Source of the DNA: Cellvibrio sp.
Lineage (GTDB): Bacteria > Pseudomonadota > Gammaproteobacteria > Pseudomonadales > Cellvibrionaceae
DNA length: 9,886 nucleotides
Direction of reading: 5' to 3'
NCBI GenBank assembly: GCA_003524365.1
Contig: DQHS01000053.1
Span: forward strand, 1 to 9,886
Below are positions 1 through 7,381 of the stretch, piece by piece. Below the pieces are notes generated by a model, which saw only the letters and a list, made by a program, of their open reading frames with translations, had not been told where the DNA came from and made no database searches. A program made the translations under genes and the position numbers. Positions within the stretch are counted from its first letter, which is position 1, and the number at the start of each line of letters is the position of its first letter.

Positions 1-1034
1 GAGATACGACGACGCTCTTCGTCGATATCCAACACCATAACTTCGATTTCGTCGCCCAATTGCACAACTTTTGAAGGATGAATGTTCTTGTTGGTCCAAT
101 CCATTTCTGAAACGTGAATCAAACCTTCAACACCCTCTTCCAGCTCTGCGAAACAACCGTAATCAGTCAAATTGGTTACTTTTGCTTTCACACGAGCGCC
201 TTCTGGGTAACGCTTGGTGATTTGTATCCAAGGATCTTCGCCCAATTGCTTCAGGCCGAGAGACACACGGTTACGCTCACGATCAAACTTCAATACTTTA
301 ACGTCAATTTCATCGCCAACGTTTACGATCTCACCTGGGTGCTTGATACGCTTCCAAGCCATGTCAGTGATGTGCAACAGACCATCAACACCACCCAAGT
401 CAACGAATGCGCCGTAGTCGGTAAGGTTTTTAACAATACCTTTAACTGCTTGACCTTCTTGCAAAGTGGCCAGCAATTCATCGCGCTCAACAGAGTTAGC
501 TTGTTCCAACACCGCACGGCGAGAAACAACTACGTTGTTACGCTTTTGATCGAGCTTGATAACTTTGAATTCCAGCTCTTTACCTTCGAGGTGGGTAGTT
601 TCGCGCACAGGGCGAACATCAACCAATGAACCAGGAAGGAAGGCACGGATACCAGCAACGTCAACAGTGAAACCACCTTTAACCTTGCCGTTAATAACAC
701 CTTTGATAACTTCTTCAGCAACATGAGCGGCTTCAAGAATTTTCCACGCCTCAGCGCGTTTGGCTTTCTCACGTGACAACTTGGTTTCACCGAAACCGTC
801 TTCTACGCTTTCCAGCGCCACTTGTACTTCATCGCCGATTTGGAGTGTCAATTCACCCATTTCGTTGCGGAACTGCTCAGCAGGAATAACACCTTCTGAT
901 TTCAGGCCAGCGTGAACAGTCACCCAGTCCTTATCAATATCAATTACTACACCGGTAATAATAGTACCCGGAACCATATCAACGGTTTTTAAACTTTCTT
1001 CAAATAACTCAGCAAAACTTTCGTTCATACTCAT
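1..1034 (-). CDS. rpsA: 30S ribosomal protein S1, N-terminal 344 residues (3' end cut by window)
   Basis: S1 is the largest small-subunit protein; it binds mRNA upstream of the start site and helps load it onto the ribosome. The frame stays open to the window edge, giving 344 complete codons of a protein usually about 560 residues long. Four S1-type OB-fold repeats are visible at about residues 22-88, 107-172, 194-262 and 279-344. Repeats 3 and 4 carry the typical 'NLTDYGAFVDL' and 'NLTDYGCFAEL' strands followed by 'GLLHITDMAWK' and 'GLIHVSEMDW'. The N-terminus 'NESFAELFEESLK' matches the family. Two in-frame ATGs lie close together (1034 and 1028). I chose 1034 because an AGGT at 1044-1041 sits 6 nt upstream; homologues would also fit 1028. 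It follows ugd after 320 nt, so it probably has its own promoter. Product is certain; the exact start is less so. Confidence 0.97.
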   Translation of the reverse strand, partial: MSMNESFAELFEESLKTVDMVPGTIITGVVIDIDKDWVTVHAGLKSEGVIPAEQFRNEMGELTLQIGDEVQVALESVEDGFGETKLSREKAKRAEAWKILEAAHVAEEVIKGVINGKVKGGFTVDVAGIRAFLPGSLVDVRPVRETTHLEGKELEFKVIKLDQKRNNVVVSRRAVLEQANSVERDELLATLQEGQAVKGIVKNLTDYGAFVDLGGVDGLLHITDMAWKRIKHPGEIVNVGDEIDVKVLKFDRERNRVSLGLKQLGEDPWIQITKRYPEGARVKAKVTNLTDYGCFAELEEGVEGLIHVSEMDWTNKNIHPSKVVQLGDEIEVMVLDIDEERRRI

Positions 1035-1217
1035 GGTATTACCTATAGATTAGAGATGCAGGCGTTAAAAACTCGCCCCATCTATTCCGCACGGCCAGTC
1101 ATACGGGTCAGTTAAAGTAAAGCGAAAACTCCCTCAGGCTGGGTTTGACAGTTTTCACTACTGCTAGAAACAGAATCCACGGCATAAATGAAAGCATAGG
1201 AAACCAGCAGGTGCGCA

Positions 1218-1246
1218 AGGCTAGCAGAATGCCCTATATTTTTCAA
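1218..1246 (-). promoter_or_regulatory. Candidate sigma70 promoter for rpsA
   Basis: On the minus strand TTGAAA (1246-1241) is followed after 17 nt by TAGCCT (1223-1218). The -35 box matches five of six consensus positions. The -10 box is weaker (three of six) but is preceded by TGC, an extended -10 element. The sequence just after it (TGCGCACC) is GC-rich, like the discriminators of growth-rate and stringently controlled ribosomal promoters. It is the best promoter candidate in the ugd-rpsA gap and would give a leader of about 175 nt. It rests on sequence pattern only. Confidence 0.45.
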
Positions 1247-1309
1247 TAGGTTAGCAAATTTTGACTGGATCGTCAGGGCGGGAAGGGATGTAACACAGGA
1301 GAGAAGACG

Positions 1310-1339
1310 GGGGCTGCACCTAAATATCTAGCGCGCCCC
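1310..1339 (-). terminator. GC-rich hairpin after ugd, possible terminator of the sugar-nucleotide cassette
   Basis: Minus-strand GGGGCGCGC (1339-1331) can pair with GTGC-A-GCCCC (1319-1310), giving nine pairs (one G-T) with a single bulged A and an 11-nt loop. It begins 15 nt after the ugd stop. The bases that follow are pyrimidine-rich (CGTCTTCTCTCC) but are not a clean T run, so intrinsic termination would be imperfect. It could also protect the mRNA 3' end. Confidence 0.45.
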
Positions 1340-1354
1340 ATAATCATATTAAAA

Positions 1355-2695
1355 TCAGTGACTTATAACACTTAAACCACGTCCTACCGCATAATATTCA
1401 AAACCCGAAGCAGCCATTCTGTCAGGCTCATATAGATTTCGTCCATCAAAAATTACCGGGTTGCGCAGAGCGGACTTGAGTATATCGAAGTTAGGAGCCC
1501 GGAAATTTTTCCATTCAGTACAAATAATCAATGCATCCGCCCGCTCGAGGGCAGCTTCTTTTGTGCCCACCAATTTGAGGTCATCCCGCAAACCGTAGAT
1601 ATGCTGCGTCTCTTCCATTGCAACTGGGTCATAGGCTTGCACCTTAGCACCCGCAGCCCAAAGGGCCTCCATCAAAACCCTGCTTGGCGCTTCCCGCATA
1701 TCATCGGTATTAGGTTTAAAGGATAACCCCCACAAAGCAAACACCTTACCTTTCAGGTCGCTGCCAAAATGACGCTCGATATATGTAAATAGTTTACTCT
1801 TTTGCGCTTGGTTGACCTTGTCCACCGCCTCCATAAGGCCAGCCTTATAGTCGACATTTCGAGCAATGTTAATAAGCGCCTTAACATCCTTGGGGAAGCA
1901 GGAACCACCATATCCGCAACCGGGATAAATAAAGTGATAGCCAATGCGGGGATCCGCGCCTATACCATTGCGAACTTTTTCAATATCAGCCCCCAATAAC
2001 TCCGCAAGATTAGCCATCTCATTAATGAAGCTGATTTTTGTCGCAAGCATAGCATTTGCCGCATACTTGGTTAATTCTGCGGAGCGAACATCCATAAAAA
2101 TCATACGATCATGACTGCGATTAAACGGAGCATAAAGCTCACGCAACAAGCGCTCAGCTTTTTCACTATCGGTACCGATTACAATACGATCAGGCTTCAT
2201 GAAGTCATTGATTGCAGCGCCTTCTTTTAGAAACTCAGGATTGGAAACCACATCGAATGGAATGCTAACCCCACGTTTTTCAAGCTCAGCTGCAAGTGCA
2301 GAGTGCACTATTTCTGCGGTGCCTATTGGCACAGTAGATTTATTTACCACCACTTTATAATCCGTGACGCGCTGACCAATTGTTTTTGCAACAGCAACAA
2401 CATATTGCAAGTCCGCCGATCCGTCTTCACCCGAGGGAGTTCCCACAGCAATGAACTGCAGTTCACCATGCTCGACTGCATGATCCATGCTTGTAGTAAA
2501 ATTTAATAGTCCTTGTTGGACGGCCTGCTTGACAATCGCCTCCAACCCAGGCTCATAAATTGGAATTATTCCCGCGTTCAGGTTATCCACTTTTTTCTGA
2601 TCGATATCAACACAAAGAACATCGTGCCCAACGTCCGCCAAACAGGCGCCTGTGACCAAACCAACATAGCCAGTTCCAAATACTGTAACTTTCAT
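1355..2695 (-). CDS. ugd: UDP-glucose 6-dehydrogenase
   Basis: This cytoplasmic enzyme oxidises UDP-glucose twice, with NAD+, to UDP-glucuronate, a donor for acidic polysaccharides. The protein has 446 residues, a normal length. The N-terminal Rossmann domain starts with the dinucleotide motif GTGYVG at residues 7-12. The central helical region includes 'SNPEFLKEG' (151-159) and K210/N214. The catalytic cysteine is C266 in 'GYGGSCFPKD' (261-270), with D270 beside it. The C-terminal UDP-binding domain includes 'FKPNTDDMREAP' (327-338). The ATG at 2695 has GGGAG 6 nt upstream. It starts 33 nt after manC and is fed by GalU two genes upstream, so it is probably the last gene of the cassette. GDP-mannose dehydrogenase (AlgD) belongs to the same superfamily, but these motifs and the galU linkage favour Ugd. 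Confidence 0.96.
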   Translation of the reverse strand: MKVTVFGTGYVGLVTGACLADVGHDVLCVDIDQKKVDNLNAGIIPIYEPGLEAIVKQAVQQGLLNFTTSMDHAVEHGELQFIAVGTPSGEDGSADLQYVVAVAKTIGQRVTDYKVVVNKSTVPIGTAEIVHSALAAELEKRGVSIPFDVVSNPEFLKEGAAINDFMKPDRIVIGTDSEKAERLLRELYAPFNRSHDRMIFMDVRSAELTKYAANAMLATKISFINEMANLAELLGADIEKVRNGIGADPRIGYHFIYPGCGYGGSCFPKDVKALINIARNVDYKAGLMEAVDKVNQAQKSKLFTYIERHFGSDLKGKVFALWGLSFKPNTDDMREAPSRVLMEALWAAGAKVQAYDPVAMEETQHIYGLRDDLKLVGTKEAALERADALIICTEWKNFRAPNFDILKSALRNPVIFDGRNLYEPDRMAASGFEYYAVGRGLSVISH

Positions 2696-2728
2696 TAGAA
2701 ACTCCCTAGCCTGTTAAGATAATGCAAT

Positions 2729-4147
2729 TTAAGAGCGACCATAACTATCTTCATAACGAATAACATCGTCATCTTGAAGATAAGGACCAGATTGAACCTC
2801 AACAATTTCCAAAGGTATTTTTCCCGGATTACTTAATCGATGTTTTGTTCCGACAGGTATGTAGGTGGATTCATTTTCTGAAAGCAGAATAGTCTCCTCA
2901 CCCTTTTGAACTAGAGCAGTGCCTTTAACAACGATCCAATGCTCAGCCCGATGGTGATGAACCTGAAGAGACAAACTTCCGCCTGGCTTCACCCGAATAC
3001 GATTTACTTGATAACGATCACCGGTGTCTATTGCGTCGTAACAACCCCATGGGCGATAGATTTCACGGTGCTGCAGATGCTCGGAGCGATTCTGTTTTTC
3101 AATTTGAGTGATGATTGATTTCACTTGTTGTGCTTGAGATTTATCGGCAACCAGCACTGCGTCAGGTGTGTTAATAATCATTAAATTGTTAACGCCTAAA
3201 GTGGCAACCAATTTATCTTGTGAAAAAACTAACGTATTGGTGGAACCTATATCGATACTATCACCAATCAAACTATTGCCAGCGGCATCTTTCTCTGAAA
3301 GATCCCAAAATGACTTCCAATCACCTACATCACTCCAGCCAGCATCTAACGGAACGCAAACGACATTTTTGCTTTTTTCCATGAGTGCATAATCGATTGA
3401 AATGTTAGGTGCCTGTGCAAAAGAATCTTTATCGACACGAATAAAATCCAAATCTTGTACAGCCCATACCTTAGCTTGCTCAGCGGCGACAATGACATCA
3501 GGGCTTTGATCCTGTAATTCACATAAAAAAATCTCGGTCTGAAACACAAACATCCCACTGTTCCAGTAATAGCAACCCTCAGAAAGATATTGTTCTGCTG
3601 TCACTAAATCCGGCTTTTCAACAAACTCTGCAACGGGGAAAAATACCTTGCCCTCGGTATCAGGTCCATGCAGAGTTTTGATGTACCCATAACCGGTTTC
3701 AGGGCGAGTAGGATGAACACCAAATGTAGCGAGATGGCCAAGTTGCGCAGCACTGATAGCTTCAGCGAGAGCTGCCTGAAATACCGCAACATCACGAATC
3801 ATATGATCCGCTGAAAGTACCAAGAGGATGGGATTGTCGCCCAACGTACGTGCATGAATGGCAGCCAACGCTAATGCCGGTGCAGTATTGCGAGCGATGG
3901 GTTCCAAAATGATTGATGATTTTTGCTGACCAATTTCATGTAGTTGCTCGGCAACCATAAATCGGTGCTCTTCATTGCACACCACAATGGGAGGGGCAAG
4001 GTTGGGCACACCTTGTAAGCGCAACAGCGTCTGTTGCAGCATGGTTTTATCACCAAATAACTTCAACAATTGCTTAGGGTAGTGTTTGCGCGACAAAGGC
4101 CACAGGCGCGTGCCCGAGCCACCAGCGAGTATTACAGGAATAATCAA
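2729..4147 (-). CDS. manC: Mannose-1-phosphate guanylyltransferase / mannose-6-phosphate isomerase, bifunctional
   Basis: The enzyme makes GDP-mannose from mannose-1-phosphate and GTP. Its C-terminal domain is of the type II phosphomannose isomerase kind, converting fructose-6-phosphate to mannose-6-phosphate. At 472 residues it has the usual length for this AlgA/CpsB/XanB family. The N-terminal nucleotidyltransferase domain carries the signature 'GGSGTRLWPLSRKHYPKQ' (9-26), 'LSADH' (111-115), 'TGYGYI' (151-156) and 'FVEKP' (175-179). The C-terminal cupin has the metal-binding segment 'QVHHHRAEHW' (395-404) and 'YIPVGTKHRLSNPG' (429-442). Both activities therefore look intact. The start is TTG: an in-frame TAA lies immediately before it and AAGGAG lies 6 nt upstream. 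It sits between galU and ugd and works with ManB upstream. It is also called algA in pseudomonads; no other alginate gene is visible. Confidence 0.96.
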   Translation of the reverse strand: MIIPVILAGGSGTRLWPLSRKHYPKQLLKLFGDKTMLQQTLLRLQGVPNLAPPIVVCNEEHRFMVAEQLHEIGQQKSSIILEPIARNTAPALALAAIHARTLGDNPILLVLSADHMIRDVAVFQAALAEAISAAQLGHLATFGVHPTRPETGYGYIKTLHGPDTEGKVFFPVAEFVEKPDLVTAEQYLSEGCYYWNSGMFVFQTEIFLCELQDQSPDVIVAAEQAKVWAVQDLDFIRVDKDSFAQAPNISIDYALMEKSKNVVCVPLDAGWSDVGDWKSFWDLSEKDAAGNSLIGDSIDIGSTNTLVFSQDKLVATLGVNNLMIINTPDAVLVADKSQAQQVKSIITQIEKQNRSEHLQHREIYRPWGCYDAIDTGDRYQVNRIRVKPGGSLSLQVHHHRAEHWIVVKGTALVQKGEETILLSENESTYIPVGTKHRLSNPGKIPLEIVEVQSGPYLQDDDVIRYEDSYGRS

Positions 4148-4159
4148 TTAATTCTCCTT
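4145..4159 (-). promoter_or_regulatory. Ribosome binding site that fixes the TTG start of manC
   Basis: Minus-strand AAGGAG (4159-4154) is followed by a 6-nt spacer and TTG (4147-4145). The spacer ends in TAA in frame with the gene, so no upstream start is possible. The next residues, IIPVILAGG, are the expected N-terminus of the family. Confidence 0.85.
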
Positions 4160-4258
4160 AATGAAAAATATCGCACCTGAAGCCATCGAAAGGAATCACT
4201 TCTTTACCTGCTTAACGTGTAGGATCTCACCAATAAAAAAGTACAGCTTTAGCATCAA

Positions 4259-5152
4259 TCAAACTTTATAGCGATCTTTTAAAAATGCTTTAAATTGATT
4301 GCCAACGTCGGTGTGGCGCTCACCATAAATAACATTTGCCATTAGATAGCCGAGCTTCGTTCCGCAGTCATGGCTACGCCCTATTAGCTGATAGGCCTCG
4401 ACTGTTTCCTGATCCAAAAGTGCATCCAGAGCATCTGTAAGTTGAATTTCCCCGCCGGCTCCTGGCATAGTTTTGGCCAATAGGTCCCACACAGTTTTTG
4501 ACAGAACATAACGACCAACAATCGCCATATTTGAGGGTGCTTCATCGACCGGTGGTTTCTCTACCATTGCTTTGATGGCCGCAGTTTTTCCTGACGGAAT
4601 ATCTACACCCGAACAATCAACCACACCGTATTTATCAACTTGATCATGTGGTACTTGCTCAACAAGAATCTGACTGTTACCGGTCTCCTGAAAACGCCTT
4701 GTCATTCCTGCAAGATTATCGTATCGAAGATTGCACTCTGCGTTATCGACAATTACATCTGGCAGCAAGACGGCAAACGGCTCATCGCCCACGACAGATC
4801 GAGCAGCGAGAATTGCATGTCCCAAGCCCTTTGCTTCAGCTTGACGTACAGAAATAACAGTAAGCCCAGGAGGAGTAATTGAGCGAACTTCCGCAAGAAG
4901 TGAGCGCTTCAGTCGCGATTCGAGTTGGGCCTCTAATTCAAAACTGGTATCGAAGTGGTTTTCAATGGCATTTTTACTGGCATGTGTCACCAGCACAATT
5001 TCCTTGATACCTGCCGCTGCTGCCTCTTCAATAACATACTGAATCAAAGGCTTATCAACAACGGGAAGCATCTCCTTAGGAATTGCTTTTGTTGCGGGCA
5101 ACATACGCGTCCCTAAACCAGCAACTGGAATCACCGCTTTTTTTACTTGCAT
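4259..5152 (-). CDS. galU: UTP--glucose-1-phosphate uridylyltransferase
   Basis: GalU joins glucose-1-phosphate to UTP to give UDP-glucose and pyrophosphate, in the cytoplasm. UDP-glucose feeds polysaccharide synthesis directly and is the substrate of Ugd, encoded two genes downstream. The protein has 297 residues, the normal length for bacterial GalU. The nucleotide-binding signature 'GLGTRMLPATKAIPKEMLPV' is at 12-31. 'LPDVIVD' (130-136) carries the metal-binding aspartate, and 'VEKP' (197-200) and 'GGEIQLTDAL' (233-242) are conserved sugar and active-site segments. The ATG at 5152 is preceded by AGGA with a 7-nt spacer. It follows manB by 28 nt, suggesting co-transcription. The gap to manC is 111 nt, with no terminator that I can see. 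RfbA/RmlA-type thymidylyltransferases are related but lack this set of motifs. Confidence 0.97.
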   Translation of the reverse strand: MQVKKAVIPVAGLGTRMLPATKAIPKEMLPVVDKPLIQYVIEEAAAAGIKEIVLVTHASKNAIENHFDTSFELEAQLESRLKRSLLAEVRSITPPGLTVISVRQAEAKGLGHAILAARSVVGDEPFAVLLPDVIVDNAECNLRYDNLAGMTRRFQETGNSQILVEQVPHDQVDKYGVVDCSGVDIPSGKTAAIKAMVEKPPVDEAPSNMAIVGRYVLSKTVWDLLAKTMPGAGGEIQLTDALDALLDQETVEAYQLIGRSHDCGTKLGYLMANVIYGERHTDVGNQFKAFLKDRYKV

Positions 5153-5180
5153 AATTTTGTCCTAATAGATTTTCTATTTT

Positions 5181-6533
5181 TTAGCTATTGAGCAAGTGAA
5201 GTACTTCAGCCGTTTTTTGATTAACCAACGCCTGATCTCCACGACTCTCTACATTCAACCGTACTACCGGTTCCGTGTTCGACATACGCAAGTTAAATCG
5301 CCATGCATCAAACTCAAGACTAATCCCATCTGTTTTATCGATGATAATTGCATCTGCAGAATAGTGATTGAGCACTTTACTAATTGCAATTTTTGGATCA
5401 GTCACATGGCTATTAATTTCACCAGGCGATGGAAATTTTGCAATGCGGTCTTCCAGCATACTGGAGAGAGTTTGTTGTTTGCGGGACAGCAATTCACACA
5501 CTAACAACCAGGGAATCATGCCACTGTCGCAGTAAAAAAAATCGCGAAAATAATGATGTGCGCTCATTTCTCCGCCATAAACTGCATCTTCCTCACGCAT
5601 ACGCTCTTTGATAAAGGCGTGGCCGGTTTTGGATTGTATGGCGAGCCCACCATTTTTTTGCGCAATATCCAGCGTATTCCACGTCAAGCGCGGATCATGG
5701 ATAATTTTTGCACCAGGATTTTTAAGCAGGAACGCTTCAGCCAACAAGCCAACGATGTAATAACCTTCAGTAAATGCACCGGTTTCATCGAAAAGAAAAC
5801 ACCGATCAAAATCCCCATCCCAAGCGATACCCATATCCGCTTTGTGGGCTACAACTGCCGCTGTTGTAGACTCACGATTTTCTACCAATAGCGGATTAGG
5901 AATTCCATTTGGGAAGGTACCATCAGGCTCGTGATTGATTTTAATAAATTCAAAAGGGAGATATTTTTCTATAGCATCGATAACATGACCAGCAGCGCCA
6001 TTGCCCGCATTGACAACCAATCGCAAAGGTTTAAGTTGTGTCACATCAATATAAGACAACAAATGCTGCACATAGGCATCCAATGTACTTAGTTCTTGAA
6101 TACTCCCGCGTGCTGCAAAATTTACGGGGGCAAAATTGTTATCTTCAGCAAGGCGCTTAATTTCATTTAGTCCAGTGTCACCGCTAATCGGTTTTGAATT
6201 GGCGCGCACCAGCTTCATACCGTTGTAATCGATCGGGTTATGACTTGCCGTAATTTCTACGCCGCCATCAGTTTTCAAATAACTGGTAGCAAAATAAATT
6301 TCTTCGGTCCCTGCCATACCAATATCAATAACATCGACACCTTCATCACGCAAACCATTACTAAGGGCGTTTTTCAATGTTTTGCTGGTTAGACGCACAT
6401 CACCCCCCACAACCACGCTTTTGGGCTTTAGAAATTGCGCATACGCGCGACCTATACGATACACAATATCTTCATTGAGTTCGTCGCCCAACTTTCCGCG
6501 TATGTCGTAGGCTTTAAAACAAGTCAAGGTCAT
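5181..6533 (-). CDS. manB: Phosphomannomutase (CpsG/ManB type)
   Basis: The enzyme interconverts mannose-6-phosphate and mannose-1-phosphate, the step between the isomerase and guanylyltransferase activities of ManC. At 450 residues it is close to the 456 of E. coli CpsG, and its N-terminus (LTCFKAYDIRGKLG) and C-terminus (NTEPVVRLNVESRGD) match that protein well. The four mutase segments are present: the phosphoserine loop 'TASHNP' (95-100, S97), the metal-binding 'DGDFDR' (239-244), the sugar-binding 'GEMSAHHYF' (321-329) and the phosphate-binding 'SNTEPVVR' (418-425). The ATG at 6533 fits the family start, though its Shine-Dalgarno is weak (a GAG about 9 nt upstream). It lies 139 nt after cmk. 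Pseudomonas AlgC also acts on glucose phosphates; whether this enzyme does cannot be read from sequence. GlmM is excluded by the motifs and the partner genes. Confidence 0.95.
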   Translation of the reverse strand: MTLTCFKAYDIRGKLGDELNEDIVYRIGRAYAQFLKPKSVVVGGDVRLTSKTLKNALSNGLRDEGVDVIDIGMAGTEEIYFATSYLKTDGGVEITASHNPIDYNGMKLVRANSKPISGDTGLNEIKRLAEDNNFAPVNFAARGSIQELSTLDAYVQHLLSYIDVTQLKPLRLVVNAGNGAAGHVIDAIEKYLPFEFIKINHEPDGTFPNGIPNPLLVENRESTTAAVVAHKADMGIAWDGDFDRCFLFDETGAFTEGYYIVGLLAEAFLLKNPGAKIIHDPRLTWNTLDIAQKNGGLAIQSKTGHAFIKERMREEDAVYGGEMSAHHYFRDFFYCDSGMIPWLLVCELLSRKQQTLSSMLEDRIAKFPSPGEINSHVTDPKIAISKVLNHYSADAIIIDKTDGISLEFDAWRFNLRMSNTEPVVRLNVESRGDQALVNQKTAEVLHLLNS

Positions 6534-6559
6534 ATTCTAATCTCATCTTGAATGGAGGA

Positions 6560-6576
6560 TATCGTGTAGCCCGATA
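6560..6576. repeat. Short inverted repeat upstream of manB
   Basis: TATCG and CGATA flank a 7-nt spacer, 27 nt before the manB start. The dyad could be an operator half-site pair or chance. The rest of the 139-nt cmk-manB gap shows neither a clear terminator nor a promoter matching consensus well, so transcription from cmk may simply continue into manB. Confidence 0.25.
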
Positions 6577-6672
6577 CTGTTGTTTTAAAAATTGTGTTAT
6601 GAAACGAATATCTTGTGCAAACTAATTGAGCATTCTTACCGTGTGTTGACACAGATCTGGAGATGAAAGGAA

Positions 6673-7353
6673 TCATGTAATTGCTGCCAGCATTTTTGTA
6701 AAAACTTCATCGATAGTCATGGACGTGCTATCAATAATCACTGCATCCTCTGCTGGTCTGAGTGGTGAAATTGTACGACTTGAGTCACGCTCATCGCGTT
6801 CACGTATATCTCTAACCAGAGCTGCCATATCAACAGATTCTCCTTTTAAACATAGCTGCTTGTAGCGTCGCTCCGCGCGCGCCTCTGCGCTGGCGGTTAA
6901 AAATAGCTTTACCTGGGCCGTTGGAAATATTGTTGTTCCCATATCTCGACCATCAGCAACCAATCCGGGCGCAATTGCAAATTCTCTTTGGCGCTCCAAT
7001 AACGCAGCTCTAACACTAGGGTAGGCGGCGACCTGTGATGCTGCCATACTCACAGCTTCTTGCCGAATTTCATCACTTACTTTTATTCCTTCCAGCAAAA
7101 TCTGCGCCGACTCTTTATTTTCAAGGCTAAATATTACGTCCAGTCCTATCGCCACACTACTTACAGCCTGTTCATTGGCTAAATCAACACCTTTTTTCAT
7201 CGCTGCCAGTGCAACCAGGCGATAAAGCGCACCACTATCCAGCAGATGGTACCCCAAGTGACGAGCCAACATTTGACTCAGGGTTCCTTTACCTGAACCA
7301 CTTGGACCATCAATAGTGATAACAATAGGGGCAGAAACATTCATAGCGAGCAC
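6673..7353 (-). CDS. cmk: Cytidylate kinase
   Basis: Cmk transfers phosphate from ATP to CMP (and dCMP), keeping the CTP pool supplied. From the GTG start the protein has 226 residues, the usual length. Counted from the internal methionine at 7344, the P-loop 'GPSGSGKGT' is at 13-21, followed by the 'DSGALYR' substrate segment, 'VADGRDMGTTIFP' and the lid-like 'RDERDSSRTISPLRP'. Two starts are possible: ATG at 7344 matches the E. coli N-terminus, while GTG at 7353 lies 5 nt after AAGGA, the only good Shine-Dalgarno. From the ATG that AAGGA would be 14 nt away, so I prefer GTG. The frame stays open further upstream into pyrF, but that part does not look like Cmk. The gap to pyrF is 28 nt, consistent with an operon. 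In many gammaproteobacteria rpsA follows cmk directly; here the sugar-nucleotide cassette intervenes. Confidence 0.95.
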   Translation of the reverse strand: MLAMNVSAPIVITIDGPSGSGKGTLSQMLARHLGYHLLDSGALYRLVALAAMKKGVDLANEQAVSSVAIGLDVIFSLENKESAQILLEGIKVSDEIRQEAVSMAASQVAAYPSVRAALLERQREFAIAPGLVADGRDMGTTIFPTAQVKLFLTASAEARAERRYKQLCLKGESVDMAALVRDIRERDERDSSRTISPLRPAEDAVIIDSTSMTIDEVFTKMLAAIT

Positions 7354-7363
7354 CGAATTCCTT
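7351..7363 (-). promoter_or_regulatory. Ribosome binding site favouring the GTG start of cmk
   Basis: AAGGA (7363-7359 on the minus strand) is followed by a 5-nt spacer and GTG (7353-7351). The ATG nine bases further on would have a spacer of 14 nt, longer than usual. Confidence 0.6.
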
Positions 7364-7381
7364 AATATCTGCGTAAAACCA

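Larger units (their letters stand above)
1035..1354. other. Gene-free stretch between ugd and rpsA (rpsA promoter and leader region)
   Basis: These 320 bases hold no convincing coding frame. Read on the minus strand they contain a GC-rich hairpin just after ugd, a candidate sigma70 promoter about 185 nt before rpsA, and a leader of about 175 nt. In E. coli and relatives the rpsA leader folds and takes part in autogenous control by S1, so a structured leader is expected here. I could not find a long, convincing stem in it by eye. I see no tRNA or other recognisable RNA gene. Confidence 0.6.

Noticed and set aside
114..629. Plus-strand open frame of 171 codons
   Set aside because: It lies entirely antisense to rpsA, has no ribosome site or family resemblance, and the S1 repeats on the other strand explain the sequence.
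1355..2695. GDP-mannose dehydrogenase (AlgD) as the identity of this dehydrogenase, implying alginate synthesis
   Set aside because: The motifs and length fit UDP-glucose dehydrogenase, its substrate maker galU is in the cassette, and no alginate genes are present.
4148..4258. Internal promoter between galU and manC
   Set aside because: A TTGATG...TATTGG pair at 17-nt spacing exists near 4258, but both boxes are weak and it overlaps the galU stop; not strong enough to list.
5196..5891. Plus-strand open frames of up to 112 codons within manB
   Set aside because: They are antisense to a complete, motif-rich phosphomannomutase and show no features of their own.
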